Below are positions 1 through 9,705 of a stretch of 64,000 bases of DNA, piece by piece (the first letter of the stretch is position 1; each line of letters begins with the position of its first letter). The notes beneath the pieces are model-generated. The model did not search any database. It saw only the letters and a list, made by a program, of their open reading frames with translations, and had not been told where the DNA came from. Position numbers and translations under genes: made by a program. Source of the DNA: an uncultured beta proteobacterium. Its GTDB lineage: Bacteria; Pseudomonadota; Gammaproteobacteria; Burkholderiales; Burkholderiaceae. The stretch lies in assembly GCA_903892315.1 (NCBI GenBank), contig CAITHY010000046.1, forward strand, positions 8,250 to 72,249, read 5' to 3'.

Positions 1-110
1 ATATCAACACCCAAAAAGCCACCACTAAAGGTACTTACTCCAGCATGAAATAGGACTACCGGAATAACTGCAATCGCCCTAAGTCCATCTATATCTGGCC
101 GGTATTTCAT
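1..110 (-). CDS. acyltransferase family 3 protein, N-terminal fragment (cut by window edge)
   Basis: Reading the minus strand from the ATG at 110 gives 36 residues that start [15 protein letters not shown] and continue through a hydrophobic stretch with LFHAG. This is the hallmark N-terminus of OafA/YrhL-type acyltransferase 3 membrane proteins, which acylate (usually acetylate) sugars of surface glycans; the His in LFHAG is the conserved catalytic-type residue of the family. The rest lies beyond the left edge. It sits 39 nt downstream of the ABC exporter on the same strand, so it is probably co-transcribed and may modify the exported glycan. The family call is well supported by the motif; substrate is unknown. 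Confidence 0.8.
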   Translation of the reverse strand, partial: MKYRPDIDGLRAIAVIPVVLFHAGVSTFSGGFLGVD

Positions 111-149
111 CTAGGCTGGGCTCGATCGTATCTTAATTCTATTCAATTA

Positions 150-1961
150 TTATTGGCGCGACGCTTCAATAATTTCTTCGTAGGAGCCTACAGTGGAGAT
201 CTTTCCCTTATCTAGCCTAACAATACTTGAGCAATTTTTTAGCGTGCTTAAGCGGTGTGCAATGATGAGAATGGTCAAGTCGCTACTCAATCTGTCTATG
301 GCCTCCATTACTGCTTTTTCAGTATCGCTATCAAGTGCACTAGTAGCCTCATCAAAGATGATGACGTCGGCCTGTTTATAGATAGCGCGGGCTATTCCAA
401 GGCGTTGTCGTTGACCCCCAGAAAGGCGAACGCCTCTTTCGCCTACTAGGGTTCGGTAGTCATTAGGTAGCCCTTGAATGATGTCATGAATTTGTGCCTG
501 CTTTGCTGCTTGATGAACGAGTTCTTCATTAATCTGATCTTTAGGCAAACCAAATGCGATATTTTCAGAAATAGTTCCATCGGCCAAAAATATGTTTTGG
601 GGCACGTGCGCCACATGCTTTTGCCAAGCCCGCAAATTATTTGAGCTTATTTTTTTGCCATCAACCTTGAGTTCGCCTGCGGTGGGTTGTAGTAAACCCA
701 TGATGATATCTAGCAGCGTGCTTTTCCCGCTTCCTGTTTCGCCGATAAAGCCAATGCGACTTCCCTTTGGGATTGTTAAATTTAGCTGCTGAAGAATTGG
801 TCCAGCATCAACAGAGTATGAGAATGAAATGTTATCTAAAATAATATCCTTTGAAAATACAATTGGCGAGATTGAATTATCATCATGATTATCTGGAAGG
901 GATTGGTCTAAAAACTCTAATGTATCTTTTAAAGAATATTGGTTTTGTCTTAAATTTGACCAGGATGAGTAGGCCTGTTGCATAAGGGGTAAAAGTCTCT
1001 GGGCTGCTAATGCTAGAGCTCCCAGTATAGGAACTGCTTTAGCTACGCCATTGGGTTGCTCTGCCATTATGTATGCAAGCAGGGCAATCAGTAGCATTCC
1101 AAGTGCCTCAACAGCGAATCTTGGGCTCACGCTGATGAATGAGCTGCTCGCATAAGACCTGCGCAAGACAAAATCAGATTCTTGATAAATGCGACAGAAA
1201 GTATTTTGTGTGCCATCAATCAGCACATCTCGAATACCCCCAAGCCCCTCCTGAAGTGATTTAATAACCTGAGTTGATTCATAGGCAATGTTTTTGCTAT
1301 CAATAAGTAATTGCTTGCGTGTTAACTGAATAACTACCATGTAGATAAATCCGAAAATACCAAAGGCAATTAATGTAGTTTCTGGAGCTAGCGCTAAAAG
1401 AATGCAGATAATTAATCCCGTCATAATTGCAGAGCTCAATATATAGAGCAGAGGCATTACTATTCCATTGGCAATCGCAGTAGATTTAATCGAAATACCG
1501 TCGATGATTTCGCTTGTATTGCGCGAGACATGAACTGAGTATGGTTGGTAGAGAGTGCGACGATACATATCGTAGCCAATATCAGATCCGGCGGCTGCCG
1601 CGAGGAATAGACTTAATCTGAGCAACAAAAGTCGAATGGCTGCCGCAAGTACTGCGGTGATGCAAAATGCGGCGGTTAGGGGAAGTAAAAGTTGTGAGGC
1701 ATTATTAATGCCCAGGGTCTTAATGAGGGGCTGTGTGAGGTGAAATTCAAAAATACGTTGTGGGTCAGTTAAAACTGCTAAAAAAGGTAAAACTGAACCT
1801 ATGCTCAGGATTTCGGCAAAGGAGGCTAGCACCATAAGACCTAAAAGTAGTCCAAATTGACCTTTTCTACGGTTGCTAAAGTGATTCCAGAGTCTGTGAA
1901 GTAGCTCCAGGAGGTTGTCAGGCTTTTGCCCCATTAGTAGTCCAAGTTCAATTGAAAACAC
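150..1961 (-). CDS. ABC exporter, fused permease and ATPase (PglK/MsbA-like)
   Basis: A 603-residue half-transporter. The first ~350 residues hold the transmembrane domain with several hydrophobic helices. The ATPase domain follows with Walker A GETGSGKST (about 407-415), Q-loop VPQN (453-456), signature LSGGQ (513-517), Walker B VIIFDEA (533-539) and switch His (569); all key residues are present. Proteins of this build in glycan loci flip lipid-linked oligosaccharides (PglK) or lipids (MsbA); the location among glycosyltransferases favours a lipid-linked glycan. The ATG at 1961 is used, but Met10 (MGQKPDN) is an alternative start. It is the first gene of a minus-strand unit with the acyltransferase fragment at 110 and is divergent from the gene at 2034. 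Confidence 0.85.
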   Translation of the reverse strand: MFSIELGLLMGQKPDNLLELLHRLWNHFSNRRKGQFGLLLGLMVLASFAEILSIGSVLPFLAVLTDPQRIFEFHLTQPLIKTLGINNASQLLLPLTAAFCITAVLAAAIRLLLLRLSLFLAAAAGSDIGYDMYRRTLYQPYSVHVSRNTSEIIDGISIKSTAIANGIVMPLLYILSSAIMTGLIICILLALAPETTLIAFGIFGFIYMVVIQLTRKQLLIDSKNIAYESTQVIKSLQEGLGGIRDVLIDGTQNTFCRIYQESDFVLRRSYASSSFISVSPRFAVEALGMLLIALLAYIMAEQPNGVAKAVPILGALALAAQRLLPLMQQAYSSWSNLRQNQYSLKDTLEFLDQSLPDNHDDNSISPIVFSKDIILDNISFSYSVDAGPILQQLNLTIPKGSRIGFIGETGSGKSTLLDIIMGLLQPTAGELKVDGKKISSNNLRAWQKHVAHVPQNIFLADGTISENIAFGLPKDQINEELVHQAAKQAQIHDIIQGLPNDYRTLVGERGVRLSGGQRQRLGIARAIYKQADVIIFDEATSALDSDTEKAVMEAIDRLSSDLTILIIAHRLSTLKNCSSIVRLDKGKISTVGSYEEIIEASRQ

Positions 1962-2033
1962 ACGATTTTAAGAAGAATACGATGACTTGTATACTTTCAA
2001 TAATCAAAACAAGAGTTTAAGGCCATTAGGCGC

Positions 2034-2972
2034 ATGCGTAGCCCCGTATTATTTCTCGTCTTTAATCGCCCTGAAACTACCGAAAGGGTATTTGAGCAGA
2101 TACGGTCTGCTAAACCCCCTAAGCTTTATGTGGCAGCTGATGGCCCTCGAGAGGGGCATGAAGCGGAATTTGAGGCTTGCCGGAGGGTTCGGGATATAGC
2201 TACTCGGGTGGATTGGCCGTGTGAGGTCAAGACATTATTCCAAGAGCACAATTTGGGATGCAAGATTGGTGTTTCAACTGGCATCGGCTGGTTTTTTGAG
2301 CAAGAGCCAGAGGGCATTATTTTGGAGGATGACGTCTTGCCGGTACCTAGCTTTTTTAGCTATTGTGATGAGTTGCTTGAAAAGTATCGCTACGATGAAC
2401 GGGTGGGCATGATTAGCGGCTCTAATTTGGTGTCTTCTCGAGTTATTTGTGAGGAAGGCTACTTTTTCTCTAAGATCCCCTTGATTTGGGGATGGGCTGC
2501 CTGGAGAAGATCATGGCGGCAATATGATGTCTCCATTCATGAGTGGCCAACATGGGATCGGAGTGGTGGCCTAGAAAAATTATTCCCCTCAAAGCCTTTG
2601 GTGAGCGCTTACTGGCGAGATGCCTTTAATCGAGTATTTCAAGGGAAACTCAATACTTGGGACTATCAATTGATGTTTACTCGCTGGCGTTACGGCGGCT
2701 TTACGATTATTCCGAAAAATAACTTAACTGATAATTTGGGATTTGGGTCAAACGCTACTCATACTTCTCAAGGTAAACCCGCTTGCTTGCTAGAATCTCC
2801 GGCGACGGACTTAACTTTTCCTTTGAATCATCCAGAAGAAATTCAGTCAAATAATGAAAGAGATTTTCTGATCTTCAAGCATGTCCATGAGATAAATCTA
2901 ATGGGTTTTATTAGACGCCAATTAAGGCCATTGAAAAAGCTCATCGCTCCTTTGATGGACTCGCATTTTTAG
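2034..2972 (+). CDS. GT2-like glycosyltransferase (HlpA-like family)
   Basis: A 312-residue soluble protein. It opens with PVLFLVFNRPETTERVFEQI, a nucleotide-sugar-binding beta-strand typical of a GT-A fold group often annotated HlpA-like or hemolytic protein. The acidic motif LEDDVLP near residue 100 fits the metal-binding DXD element. A Trp-rich central part (IWGWAAWRRSWRQYD) is characteristic of this group. It should transfer a sugar in the cytoplasm during surface-glycan assembly; donor and acceptor are not readable. It leads a two-gene plus-strand unit, with the next gene 6 nt downstream. The older hemolysin-type name has no support from this sequence. Confidence 0.75.
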   Translation: MRSPVLFLVFNRPETTERVFEQIRSAKPPKLYVAADGPREGHEAEFEACRRVRDIATRVDWPCEVKTLFQEHNLGCKIGVSTGIGWFFEQEPEGIILEDDVLPVPSFFSYCDELLEKYRYDERVGMISGSNLVSSRVICEEGYFFSKIPLIWGWAAWRRSWRQYDVSIHEWPTWDRSGGLEKLFPSKPLVSAYWRDAFNRVFQGKLNTWDYQLMFTRWRYGGFTIIPKNNLTDNLGFGSNATHTSQGKPACLLESPATDLTFPLNHPEEIQSNNERDFLIFKHVHEINLMGFIRRQLRPLKKLIAPLMDSHF

Positions 2973-2978
2973 GGCCTT

Positions 2979-4223
2979 ATGCGGATATTTGCACTGAATC
3001 TTTCCGATTCAATTGGTGGGGCGGCCAAGGCGGCTTATCGTATACATCAAGCAGTTCGAGTAGCTGGGATAGACTCAAGCATGATTGTGAATCGAAAAGC
3101 CTTGAGCGATATCACTATTGTTGGTCTTGAAACAAATTTTCAAGTTTTGCTTGATAGGTTTCGCTCTGGAGTTGGCGTACTTCTGGCTCGATTGCTTAGA
3201 TCGCAAAAATCCGAATATCACTCCCTCGCTATTTTTCCAACATTTTGGTCTGCAAAATTAAATCGCTCTAAGGTAGATGTGATTCACTTGCATTGGATTA
3301 ATGGTGAAATGATGTCAATTGGAGACTTGGGGGCGATTCAGAAACCTCTGGTGTGGACGCTGCATGATATGTGGGCATTTTCAGGGGCTGAGCATTACTC
3401 AACAAGTGCGCGCTGGAAAGAAGGTTACGCATTGGCAAATAAACCAGCAGATGAAATTGGTTTTGATTTGAACCGCTGGACATGGCTACGAAAGCAGAAG
3501 TCTTGGAAAAGGCCAATACAAATTGTAACTCCCAGCAAATGGCTGGCAGATTGCGTCAAAAGCAGTGCATTGATGGCGGGATGGCCTGTAGAAGTCATTC
3601 CTAATCCGATAGACATAGACAAGTGGATGCCCATTGATAAGACAAGCGCCCGTGAAAAATTAGGCTTGCCTAAAGGGGTTCCATTGATTTTATTTGGCGC
3701 TATTGGGGGTGCTTCTGATCCCAGAAAGGGTTTTGATTTACTACAAGCCGCCCTTAAAGAGATGACTAATCAAAACGCAGCCTTGGAATTAGTCATCTTT
3801 GGTCAGGATGCGCCATATCAACCAATTGATTTAGGTTTCCCTATTCACTATTTAGGCCACTTATCAGATGAACTTGATATGCAAACGGCATACAGCGCAG
3901 CGGACGTATTGGTTGCTCCCTCAATCCAGGAGGTGTTTGGACAAACTGCTAGTGAAGCACACTCTTGTGGATGCCCGGTAGTAGCGTTCGAGGGTACCGG
4001 CTTGGCAGATGTGATTGAGCATCAGAAAACAGGTTATTTAGCTAGACTGGGTGATATACAGGATTTGGTTGCAGGGATTTCGTGGGTGCTAAGTTTAGTA
4101 TCACAATCGAATCAATTAAACATAGCCGCAAGAGCACGCGCAGTGGAAAAGTTTAGTTATCCAGTAATTGCAGAGCAATACAAGGTTATTTACTCAAAAG
4201 TGCTAAATCCCGGAGAAAATTAG
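2979..4223 (+). CDS. glycosyltransferase family 4
   Basis: 414 residues with a GT-B layout. The N-terminal Rossmann domain begins near SDSIGGAAKAAYRIHQ and contains HLHWING and WTLHDMWAFSGAEHY, a pattern common in WcaC-like GT4 enzymes. The C-terminal domain has GAIGGASDPRKGFDLL and the donor-binding motif VFGQTASEAHSCGCPVVAFE, with the expected E-x7-E-like spacing. It probably adds a sugar to a growing polysaccharide on the cytoplasmic membrane face. It starts 6 nt after the preceding transferase. Its TAG stop shares the bases TTAG with the stop of the convergent gene at 4220. Confidence 0.88.
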   Translation: MRIFALNLSDSIGGAAKAAYRIHQAVRVAGIDSSMIVNRKALSDITIVGLETNFQVLLDRFRSGVGVLLARLLRSQKSEYHSLAIFPTFWSAKLNRSKVDVIHLHWINGEMMSIGDLGAIQKPLVWTLHDMWAFSGAEHYSTSARWKEGYALANKPADEIGFDLNRWTWLRKQKSWKRPIQIVTPSKWLADCVKSSALMAGWPVEVIPNPIDIDKWMPIDKTSAREKLGLPKGVPLILFGAIGGASDPRKGFDLLQAALKEMTNQNAALELVIFGQDAPYQPIDLGFPIHYLGHLSDELDMQTAYSAADVLVAPSIQEVFGQTASEAHSCGCPVVAFEGTGLADVIEHQKTGYLARLGDIQDLVAGISWVLSLVSQSNQLNIAARARAVEKFSYPVIAEQYKVIYSKVLNPGEN

Positions 4224-5104
4224 TTTTTTATTGTCCGTTTGGATTGAAGCCACTTGTAAGTCAGTTTGATTGGATTTGGTACTGCGTGCCTTTTTCTCTG
4301 GGCCTTACTTAAAGAAAAGTATTCCAAGAGTGTATTAATTAGGGTAGGGTGTGAGCGCACTGCAAATCTAGAGCTATACCAATCAAAAAGTTGAAGAAGT
4401 GCGCGCTGCCTTCGAATAATTTCTTCGTAGCTAATTTGTCGATTGAGGTAGCCATTGTTGGGATGAGTTCTGTATCCAACATTGAGGGATGGTAGATAAA
4501 GCTTATTCACCCCAATAATAGAAGATGCATACACAATCACATCATCAGCCCGTGATTTCCAGTCGGCTTCAAAAGGGTATGGAAATATTTTGTGGAAAAG
4601 CGACCCAGATATCGAAATGCAAGAAGTAGGGCCGCCAAACCAACACGAGGCAGCTCGTGATAAGGCGGAAGTAGTTGGGACAATTTCGGGGGCTGTATCG
4701 TCAAATTTAGCTGAGGTTAGCGGGCTGCGAGTTGAAGAAAAGAGAGAGTCTTTGCAGTATGCGAAATCGGCTGGGTGGAGAGCAAGATTGACTAGAACTT
4801 GCTCTAGGTAGTTTGGGGGATAAACATCATCAGCATCCAAGAAGAAGACCCTATCTTCGTTTGAGATCAGATTGGTAGCAGCATTAAATCCCGATAACTG
4901 CCCACCATTCTCTTTTGCAATAAAACTGATAGTTGGGTTTTTCTGACAAATAGTTTCGATTAAGAGTTTTGAGTTGTCAGTAGAGCCATCATCCACAACG
5001 AGCACCAGATCAAAGGGTGTGGTTTGAGCCAATACACCCTCTATACATTCCTCAATAAAATCGGAGTAATTGTAGTTAGTAATCAGGCAAATATTTTTTT
5101 GCAT
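4220..5104 (-). CDS. glycosyltransferase family 2
   Basis: 294 residues, GT-A fold. The N-terminal strand ICLITNYNYSDFIEECI is followed by VVDDGSTDNS and the DXD-type motif FFLDADDVYPP, all standard for inverting GT2 enzymes. No membrane helix is evident, so it should act in the cytoplasm. It is the last gene of a minus-strand series; the large membrane protein ends 17 nt upstream at 5122. The linkage made cannot be predicted. Confidence in the family is high, in any specific substrate nil. Confidence 0.87.
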   Translation of the reverse strand: MQKNICLITNYNYSDFIEECIEGVLAQTTPFDLVLVVDDGSTDNSKLLIETICQKNPTISFIAKENGGQLSGFNAATNLISNEDRVFFLDADDVYPPNYLEQVLVNLALHPADFAYCKDSLFSSTRSPLTSAKFDDTAPEIVPTTSALSRAASCWFGGPTSCISISGSLFHKIFPYPFEADWKSRADDVIVYASSIIGVNKLYLPSLNVGYRTHPNNGYLNRQISYEEIIRRQRALLQLFDWYSSRFAVRSHPTLINTLLEYFSLSKAQRKRHAVPNPIKLTYKWLQSKRTIKN

Positions 5105-5121
5105 GGGATTATTTATTTTCC

Positions 5122-7308
5122 TTAGGATTTTGGGATAAAAGAAATATTAACCAATCCAATCCCAAGCTTGCGGGGGTCTAAAGATAAGGGTGAAATAGGC
5201 AAAGGTGGTTCAATGAGGATAGTTGTTCCAGCCTTAACATTATCAAATTCAATTCTGTAAGATTTGGGCTTACCTGAACTAATTAGAAGGCTCTTAGATT
5301 GGTTTCCAATTTGAATTCGAGTTTCGCCTTCGCCATTGGGGCCAAATGCAGTAGCTTCGAGCTTTAAGACAAAGCTTTTTGGTAGTGGCTCTCTAAGACC
5401 AATGATCGCAGGGCCTGTGCTGCCATCAGTCCACCTCCCCCAGCCTTCGCTCTGAGCAATTCCTGATGTATAGCTCACAAATTGAGGGAATTGGTGTTTT
5501 CTAAAATCAATTTCAGAAGCTACGGTGCCGATGCTTGGATCGCTACCTATCTTTAATTTTGCAGAGAATAGTTGAATATAGTAGCTGTTTGAGCCATTCT
5601 TAGTTTTATTGCTTAAATCAATTTCAGTGTTGCTCTCAACCTTCAACAAGTCGCCGACCTTTTGAAGGCTAACAATATTATTTTTAGTATGCGGTGTAAA
5701 ACAGTTGCCAATGAGACTGTCAAGAAAATTTCTGAAATATGGATCTGATAGATCCCATTCAGACCTTCTCTTGCTGTAGGTAAGAAATTGAATTTCATTG
5801 TTGCGCGGTGAGTAGATTGAGAATCCGTTACATTGGGCCTCAGGAATGCTTAGTTGATAAATTGGAAATGTCTTTAAATTTCTAATTAATAGAGGCTCAA
5901 TATCAAACTGATCATAAAGCAGGAAGCTGGCATTAGCCTTTACAAGCTCAGGGGGGAAGATATCTTCATTAAGAAGATCCTGTCTTTGAGATTCAAATGA
6001 GCGAAAGCTATAAATCGAAGTTAGGCAATATGCAATTAGTAGAGTCCCAAAAATAACTTGAATTAACTTTAGTTGCCGTTTTAGTAACTGGAAAATAAGT
6101 TGAAATCCAAATCCACAAATGATTGCAATAAAGGGAAGGTAGTATAAAAAATGTCTAGTTGGAGAGAAAGTGAGCTTGCCTAAAAATACAAATAATAGAT
6201 ACACCAATATATATACATAAGATAGCCAAAAAAAGTATGCAAACTCTATTCTATGCCTCCCAAGGTTGTATAAGCCCAATAAGAAAAATATTAAGAAGAA
6301 GAAGCCAAAATAATTCGCAAGCTGTAAAGGTAACTCAAGACCAGAAATAATTGAATAGAAATTATAGGGAGCATTACTAAAAATAACGTTTAAAAAATTC
6401 AAGACACGCTCACTAATAGTTACACCCTTTACTGCAAATTCACCTGAAATGCCAATATTCCAGTTAAGAGCACGATTCGAAAATCCAAGCACATTACCGA
6501 CTATGCAATATGAGAGCAAAACAGTCGAGACAGCAAGAAAGGAGAGCTTTTTTAGATGCGAAAACTTGAAAATATTTGGAAGATTGAATAATCCAATGGC
6601 AATGAGGCCCGAAGATACAAGCAATATTGCTTGATATTGCATTGAGATACTAACCGCCAGTAAGGCTGAAAATGCAATAAGTTGTAAATATGATCTTTCA
6701 GAGACTCTGTATATGCTGCATAGACACCATATTGCTAGACAGTTGGAGAGAAGTCCTATTGAATAAGATTCCATTTGCGCTGAATAAATTCTCTGCTCCA
6801 AAGAAAATGCAACCATGGTAATGAGCATCCAAGGGATATAGCAGCCAAACTTCTCCTTCGAAAATATTTTTGAGATCAGCAGAAAAAAGCTACAGACTCC
6901 AATGATGTAAAAAATATATGAGGGAAGCCTGCCTAACAATTTTATTTCGTTGTAGTCGTAACTCTTTGTTCGATTCAATAGAGCTTGTGTCGTATAGAAC
7001 TGAAACGGGGCATAGGTCCACAGGCTTGATACGAGTGATAGCCTATTTATCGAGGCATTTAATCTACAAAGCTTTTCCAGGTCTCTCGTGAATATTTTTG
7101 CTGCTAGTATCGGGATATCGCTTGGATTGATTTTTGAGCAATCATCTCGGTAATCTAAGTTACGAATTAATAGAGATTCCGCAACACCAATATCATCGAT
7201 ATGGGTAAAGTGCCTCTTGAGTAATTGGCTTGTTTGAAAAAAGCATGCAATAAGCAAAATACTTAAAAGCCCATTTATAAATACTGAGACCTTTTTTTCG
7301 TAAGTCAT
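5122..7308 (-). CDS. polytopic GT-C-like membrane protein with C-terminal shared beta module
   Basis: 728 residues. About the first 450 form many hydrophobic helices, and the first loop carries an acidic motif (HIDDIGVAE), as in GT-C glycosyltransferases that use polyprenyl-phosphate sugars in the periplasm. Residues after ~470 are soluble. The last ~110 contain SEGWGRWTDGSTGPAI and end with LDPRKLGIGLVNISF, a module that recurs at the C-termini of the proteins at 16078 and 23869. The gene is visibly A+T-rich compared with the Wzm/Wzt region. It lies in a minus-strand series between a 67-residue secreted protein and a GT2. Activity as a glycosyltransferase is inferred from topology and motif, not shown. 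Confidence 0.6.
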   Translation of the reverse strand: MTYEKKVSVFINGLLSILLIACFFQTSQLLKRHFTHIDDIGVAESLLIRNLDYRDDCSKINPSDIPILAAKIFTRDLEKLCRLNASINRLSLVSSLWTYAPFQFYTTQALLNRTKSYDYNEIKLLGRLPSYIFYIIGVCSFFLLISKIFSKEKFGCYIPWMLITMVAFSLEQRIYSAQMESYSIGLLSNCLAIWCLCSIYRVSERSYLQLIAFSALLAVSISMQYQAILLVSSGLIAIGLFNLPNIFKFSHLKKLSFLAVSTVLLSYCIVGNVLGFSNRALNWNIGISGEFAVKGVTISERVLNFLNVIFSNAPYNFYSIISGLELPLQLANYFGFFFLIFFLLGLYNLGRHRIEFAYFFWLSYVYILVYLLFVFLGKLTFSPTRHFLYYLPFIAIICGFGFQLIFQLLKRQLKLIQVIFGTLLIAYCLTSIYSFRSFESQRQDLLNEDIFPPELVKANASFLLYDQFDIEPLLIRNLKTFPIYQLSIPEAQCNGFSIYSPRNNEIQFLTYSKRRSEWDLSDPYFRNFLDSLIGNCFTPHTKNNIVSLQKVGDLLKVESNTEIDLSNKTKNGSNSYYIQLFSAKLKIGSDPSIGTVASEIDFRKHQFPQFVSYTSGIAQSEGWGRWTDGSTGPAIIGLREPLPKSFVLKLEATAFGPNGEGETRIQIGNQSKSLLISSGKPKSYRIEFDNVKAGTTILIEPPLPISPLSLDPRKLGIGLVNISFIPKS

Positions 7309-7333
7309 TGAAGTTTTTCAGCCCACTCTGGAT

Positions 7334-7537
7334 TTAGTTATAGCAGTTGCCACCAAAAAACCGTTTGAGTTTACATTTGGCATCACCAGCCCAGCGCTTA
7401 ATAGGGGAGCCGTAATTTTTATTTTGAGTCGTTAGCGTAGTTTTAGGGGGTAATTTTTCTAGTTCTGTCGAGTGGGCTATATTTGCGCCAAGGAAAATAA
7501 ATACAATCAATAATTTCTGGAACATATATTTTTTCAT
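7334..7537 (-). CDS. small secreted basic protein, unknown function
   Basis: 67 residues: a positively charged start, a hydrophobic core (LLIVFIFLGANIA) and a plausible signal peptidase site after AHS, leaving a mature peptide of ~44 residues. The C-terminus (KCKLKRFFGGNCYN) is basic with two cysteines ten residues apart that could form a disulfide in the periplasm. It is not recognised as any family. Spacing of 20-25 nt to both neighbours on the same strand suggests it is a real operon member rather than a chance frame. Confidence 0.55.
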   Translation of the reverse strand: MKKYMFQKLLIVFIFLGANIAHSTELEKLPPKTTLTTQNKNYGSPIKRWAGDAKCKLKRFFGGNCYN

Positions 7538-7557
7538 TGAGTATAAATGGGGAGTTT

Positions 7558-9705
7558 TTAATTAAATGAGGCTGATAATAATTGAAGTTTAAAACTCTTA
7601 ATGTGTATTTCTATGGGTAGATAGCCCTGAGTAATAATTTCTTGAGTAATTGGGAATTGAAAATTAGTAATCCTACCGGACTTAGAGGCCATCGCTTCAA
7701 TAATCCTACCTTCTGAAGTAAATGACGGGTAATCGGATTCTTTTATTTCTCCCGGCAGCGCAACTTTGAGGTTTAAGGCCGCAATTGAATTGCCCTCTGG
7801 AAGCAGCAAAATGAGTTTAGGGCCATTATCTTTATTGATGACTCCATCTTTTCCGGGTTCCATCCAGCCATGCCCTCCAGCAAGTATTAACTTTAAATTG
7901 GGGTTGCTAGAATTTAGCCCTATTGGTTCGCCCAGCCCAACTCTTTTAATGGTGCTATTAATTTCTAGGTCGCGAGGTAACTGAATACAGGTATTGCAGT
8001 CTTTCCATCCAGGGGCCAAAACTACAAAGTTATCTATTCTTGCTAAAAGATCGTGCCCGGGATTTATGTGAATGAGGGCTGGAAGAAGTTTGCTGTCATC
8101 GAGCACATAAAGAGAGTTTTTATCTAAGTTTTTACTAATGAGTCGGCCATTAAAGTCGGCGTTCGAGTTTTTGAGTTTTTGTTGGTCGATTCTGGCTAGA
8201 TAAACTGCATTCGTGCCTAAGCTATGTATAGCGGAAAATGGTGCCAAATGCTCCCAGCGAGGTTGGAATTGACCATTTACAAGCGGCTCAATACGCAGAG
8301 TTTTGTAGTGCTTTGCAGCATCATCCCAGAATGAGCTAACAAATAAATTAGTAGGTTCAATTTTTGAAGTCTGCCGTAGTCTTGCATGAAGTGGAATCCA
8401 GCCTGAGCTGGTATCTGCAATTTGTAATGCGCAACATAAACCTAAAATTAATCTCGCTGCTCCAATGGGGTAAGCACGAATGATGATGAGCATTTGAGCA
8501 AATATGAGGGCATAAAATACTGGCCAAAACATCCTGCCTGAGCATCTAAATATGCTTACTATAGGTAGTGCCCAGTTGGGTACGGAATAGTGGAAATTTT
8601 CTCCTCCTATCGAAATATTGTTAGAAAGGGCAAAAATCCATAAAAGCACTAGGGCCCCAATTAAAAAATAGTTTGCAGATAAGTATTTCTTGATTGAGAA
8701 ATGCTTTTTGATCAATGCCCATAAGAAAAATGGTAGGAGTCCAATAACTCCAAGGCCTAGATAGTTAAAGCCCTCGTGTGAGCCCTCATCCAATCTAGTA
8801 GTAAATCCTGGGTATGGAGTTGAAGGTTGAGGTAAGGACTTTAGCAAGTAGGACCAGCTACTATCTGCATAGTTGTTGCGAGGGTCAAGTAGGGAAAATA
8901 AATTCATGCGATAAAGCCCAAACCCAAATTCATTGGCAGAGGAGGTAGCCACTGCAAAGTACCCGCCTTGCCATAGAGTTAAGATAATAAGGTTGAGGGT
9001 TGCAATTAGATAGAGAAAATATTTCTTTTGAATCTTTGTTTTAGCAGAACATAATTCATCTATCTTGCTACTGACCCACAATATAAATAGCATTGCAAAT
9101 AAATAAAACTGCACAAGTGCTCCAACCTCAAGCAATATTAACCAGCGCAGATTGTTTCTTTTTTTGTCTGGGCAAAAAATTATATAAAAGGCAGCCAAAA
9201 TTAAGAAGTGCCCAACCAATGCTGCATGAATGCCAATTCTCGATAGCATCGGAGGTGAAAAAATCGCAAATAGAAGGCCAATGCTTTTTAGCCAAACATC
9301 AGTGCTTATTAAGGAGGTAATTTTCCATCCAAACCAGCCCTGTAAGACTAAGCAGATTAAATACCAGATGCCAAAATATTGAAATGTATCCGGAAGTAAT
9401 GGAGCGATAGATTTAAATAGTATTGCCAATAATGGAATAGAGTCAGAGAAAACGATGGAGCTACTAATTTCCAATCCGTAATTTGGATTTAGGCCAATGG
9501 GCCATGACCACCCAGAGTGTTTGTAAAAAGCCCAGCCAAGATAATGCGTCAAGGGATCGGGATTGCTAATAAAGAGCCAATTCGTATTTTGAATTTGCAT
9601 TGGATTTATTCCGACAATTAGAAGTGTCGCTACTAATCCAGCCAATACGGGAATAATGCTTTGCCAACTTTTACTTATTTTGAGCATTTTGTATTTAAAT
9701 GCCAA
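7558..9705 (-). CDS. large membrane protein of DUF6311 type
   Basis: 715 residues. The N-terminus has helix-loop sequences such as NPDPLTHYLGWAFYKHS, IVFSDSIPLLAILFKS and FQYFGIWYLICLVLQG, which I recognise from DUF6311 membrane proteins of polysaccharide loci. Some 10-12 hydrophobic helices are followed by a ~260-residue extracytoplasmic part containing DLLARID and APGWKDCNTC, features also present in the protein at 16078. No function has been established for the family to my knowledge; a GT-C-like role is a guess. The ATG at 9705 overlaps the upstream gene by 11 bp; Met7 at 9687 would remove the overlap. Confidence 0.65.
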   Translation of the reverse strand: MAFKYKMLKISKSWQSIIPVLAGLVATLLIVGINPMQIQNTNWLFISNPDPLTHYLGWAFYKHSGWSWPIGLNPNYGLEISSSIVFSDSIPLLAILFKSIAPLLPDTFQYFGIWYLICLVLQGWFGWKITSLISTDVWLKSIGLLFAIFSPPMLSRIGIHAALVGHFLILAAFYIIFCPDKKRNNLRWLILLEVGALVQFYLFAMLFILWVSSKIDELCSAKTKIQKKYFLYLIATLNLIILTLWQGGYFAVATSSANEFGFGLYRMNLFSLLDPRNNYADSSWSYLLKSLPQPSTPYPGFTTRLDEGSHEGFNYLGLGVIGLLPFFLWALIKKHFSIKKYLSANYFLIGALVLLWIFALSNNISIGGENFHYSVPNWALPIVSIFRCSGRMFWPVFYALIFAQMLIIIRAYPIGAARLILGLCCALQIADTSSGWIPLHARLRQTSKIEPTNLFVSSFWDDAAKHYKTLRIEPLVNGQFQPRWEHLAPFSAIHSLGTNAVYLARIDQQKLKNSNADFNGRLISKNLDKNSLYVLDDSKLLPALIHINPGHDLLARIDNFVVLAPGWKDCNTCIQLPRDLEINSTIKRVGLGEPIGLNSSNPNLKLILAGGHGWMEPGKDGVINKDNGPKLILLLPEGNSIAALNLKVALPGEIKESDYPSFTSEGRIIEAMASKSGRITNFQFPITQEIITQGYLPIEIHIKSFKLQLLSASFN

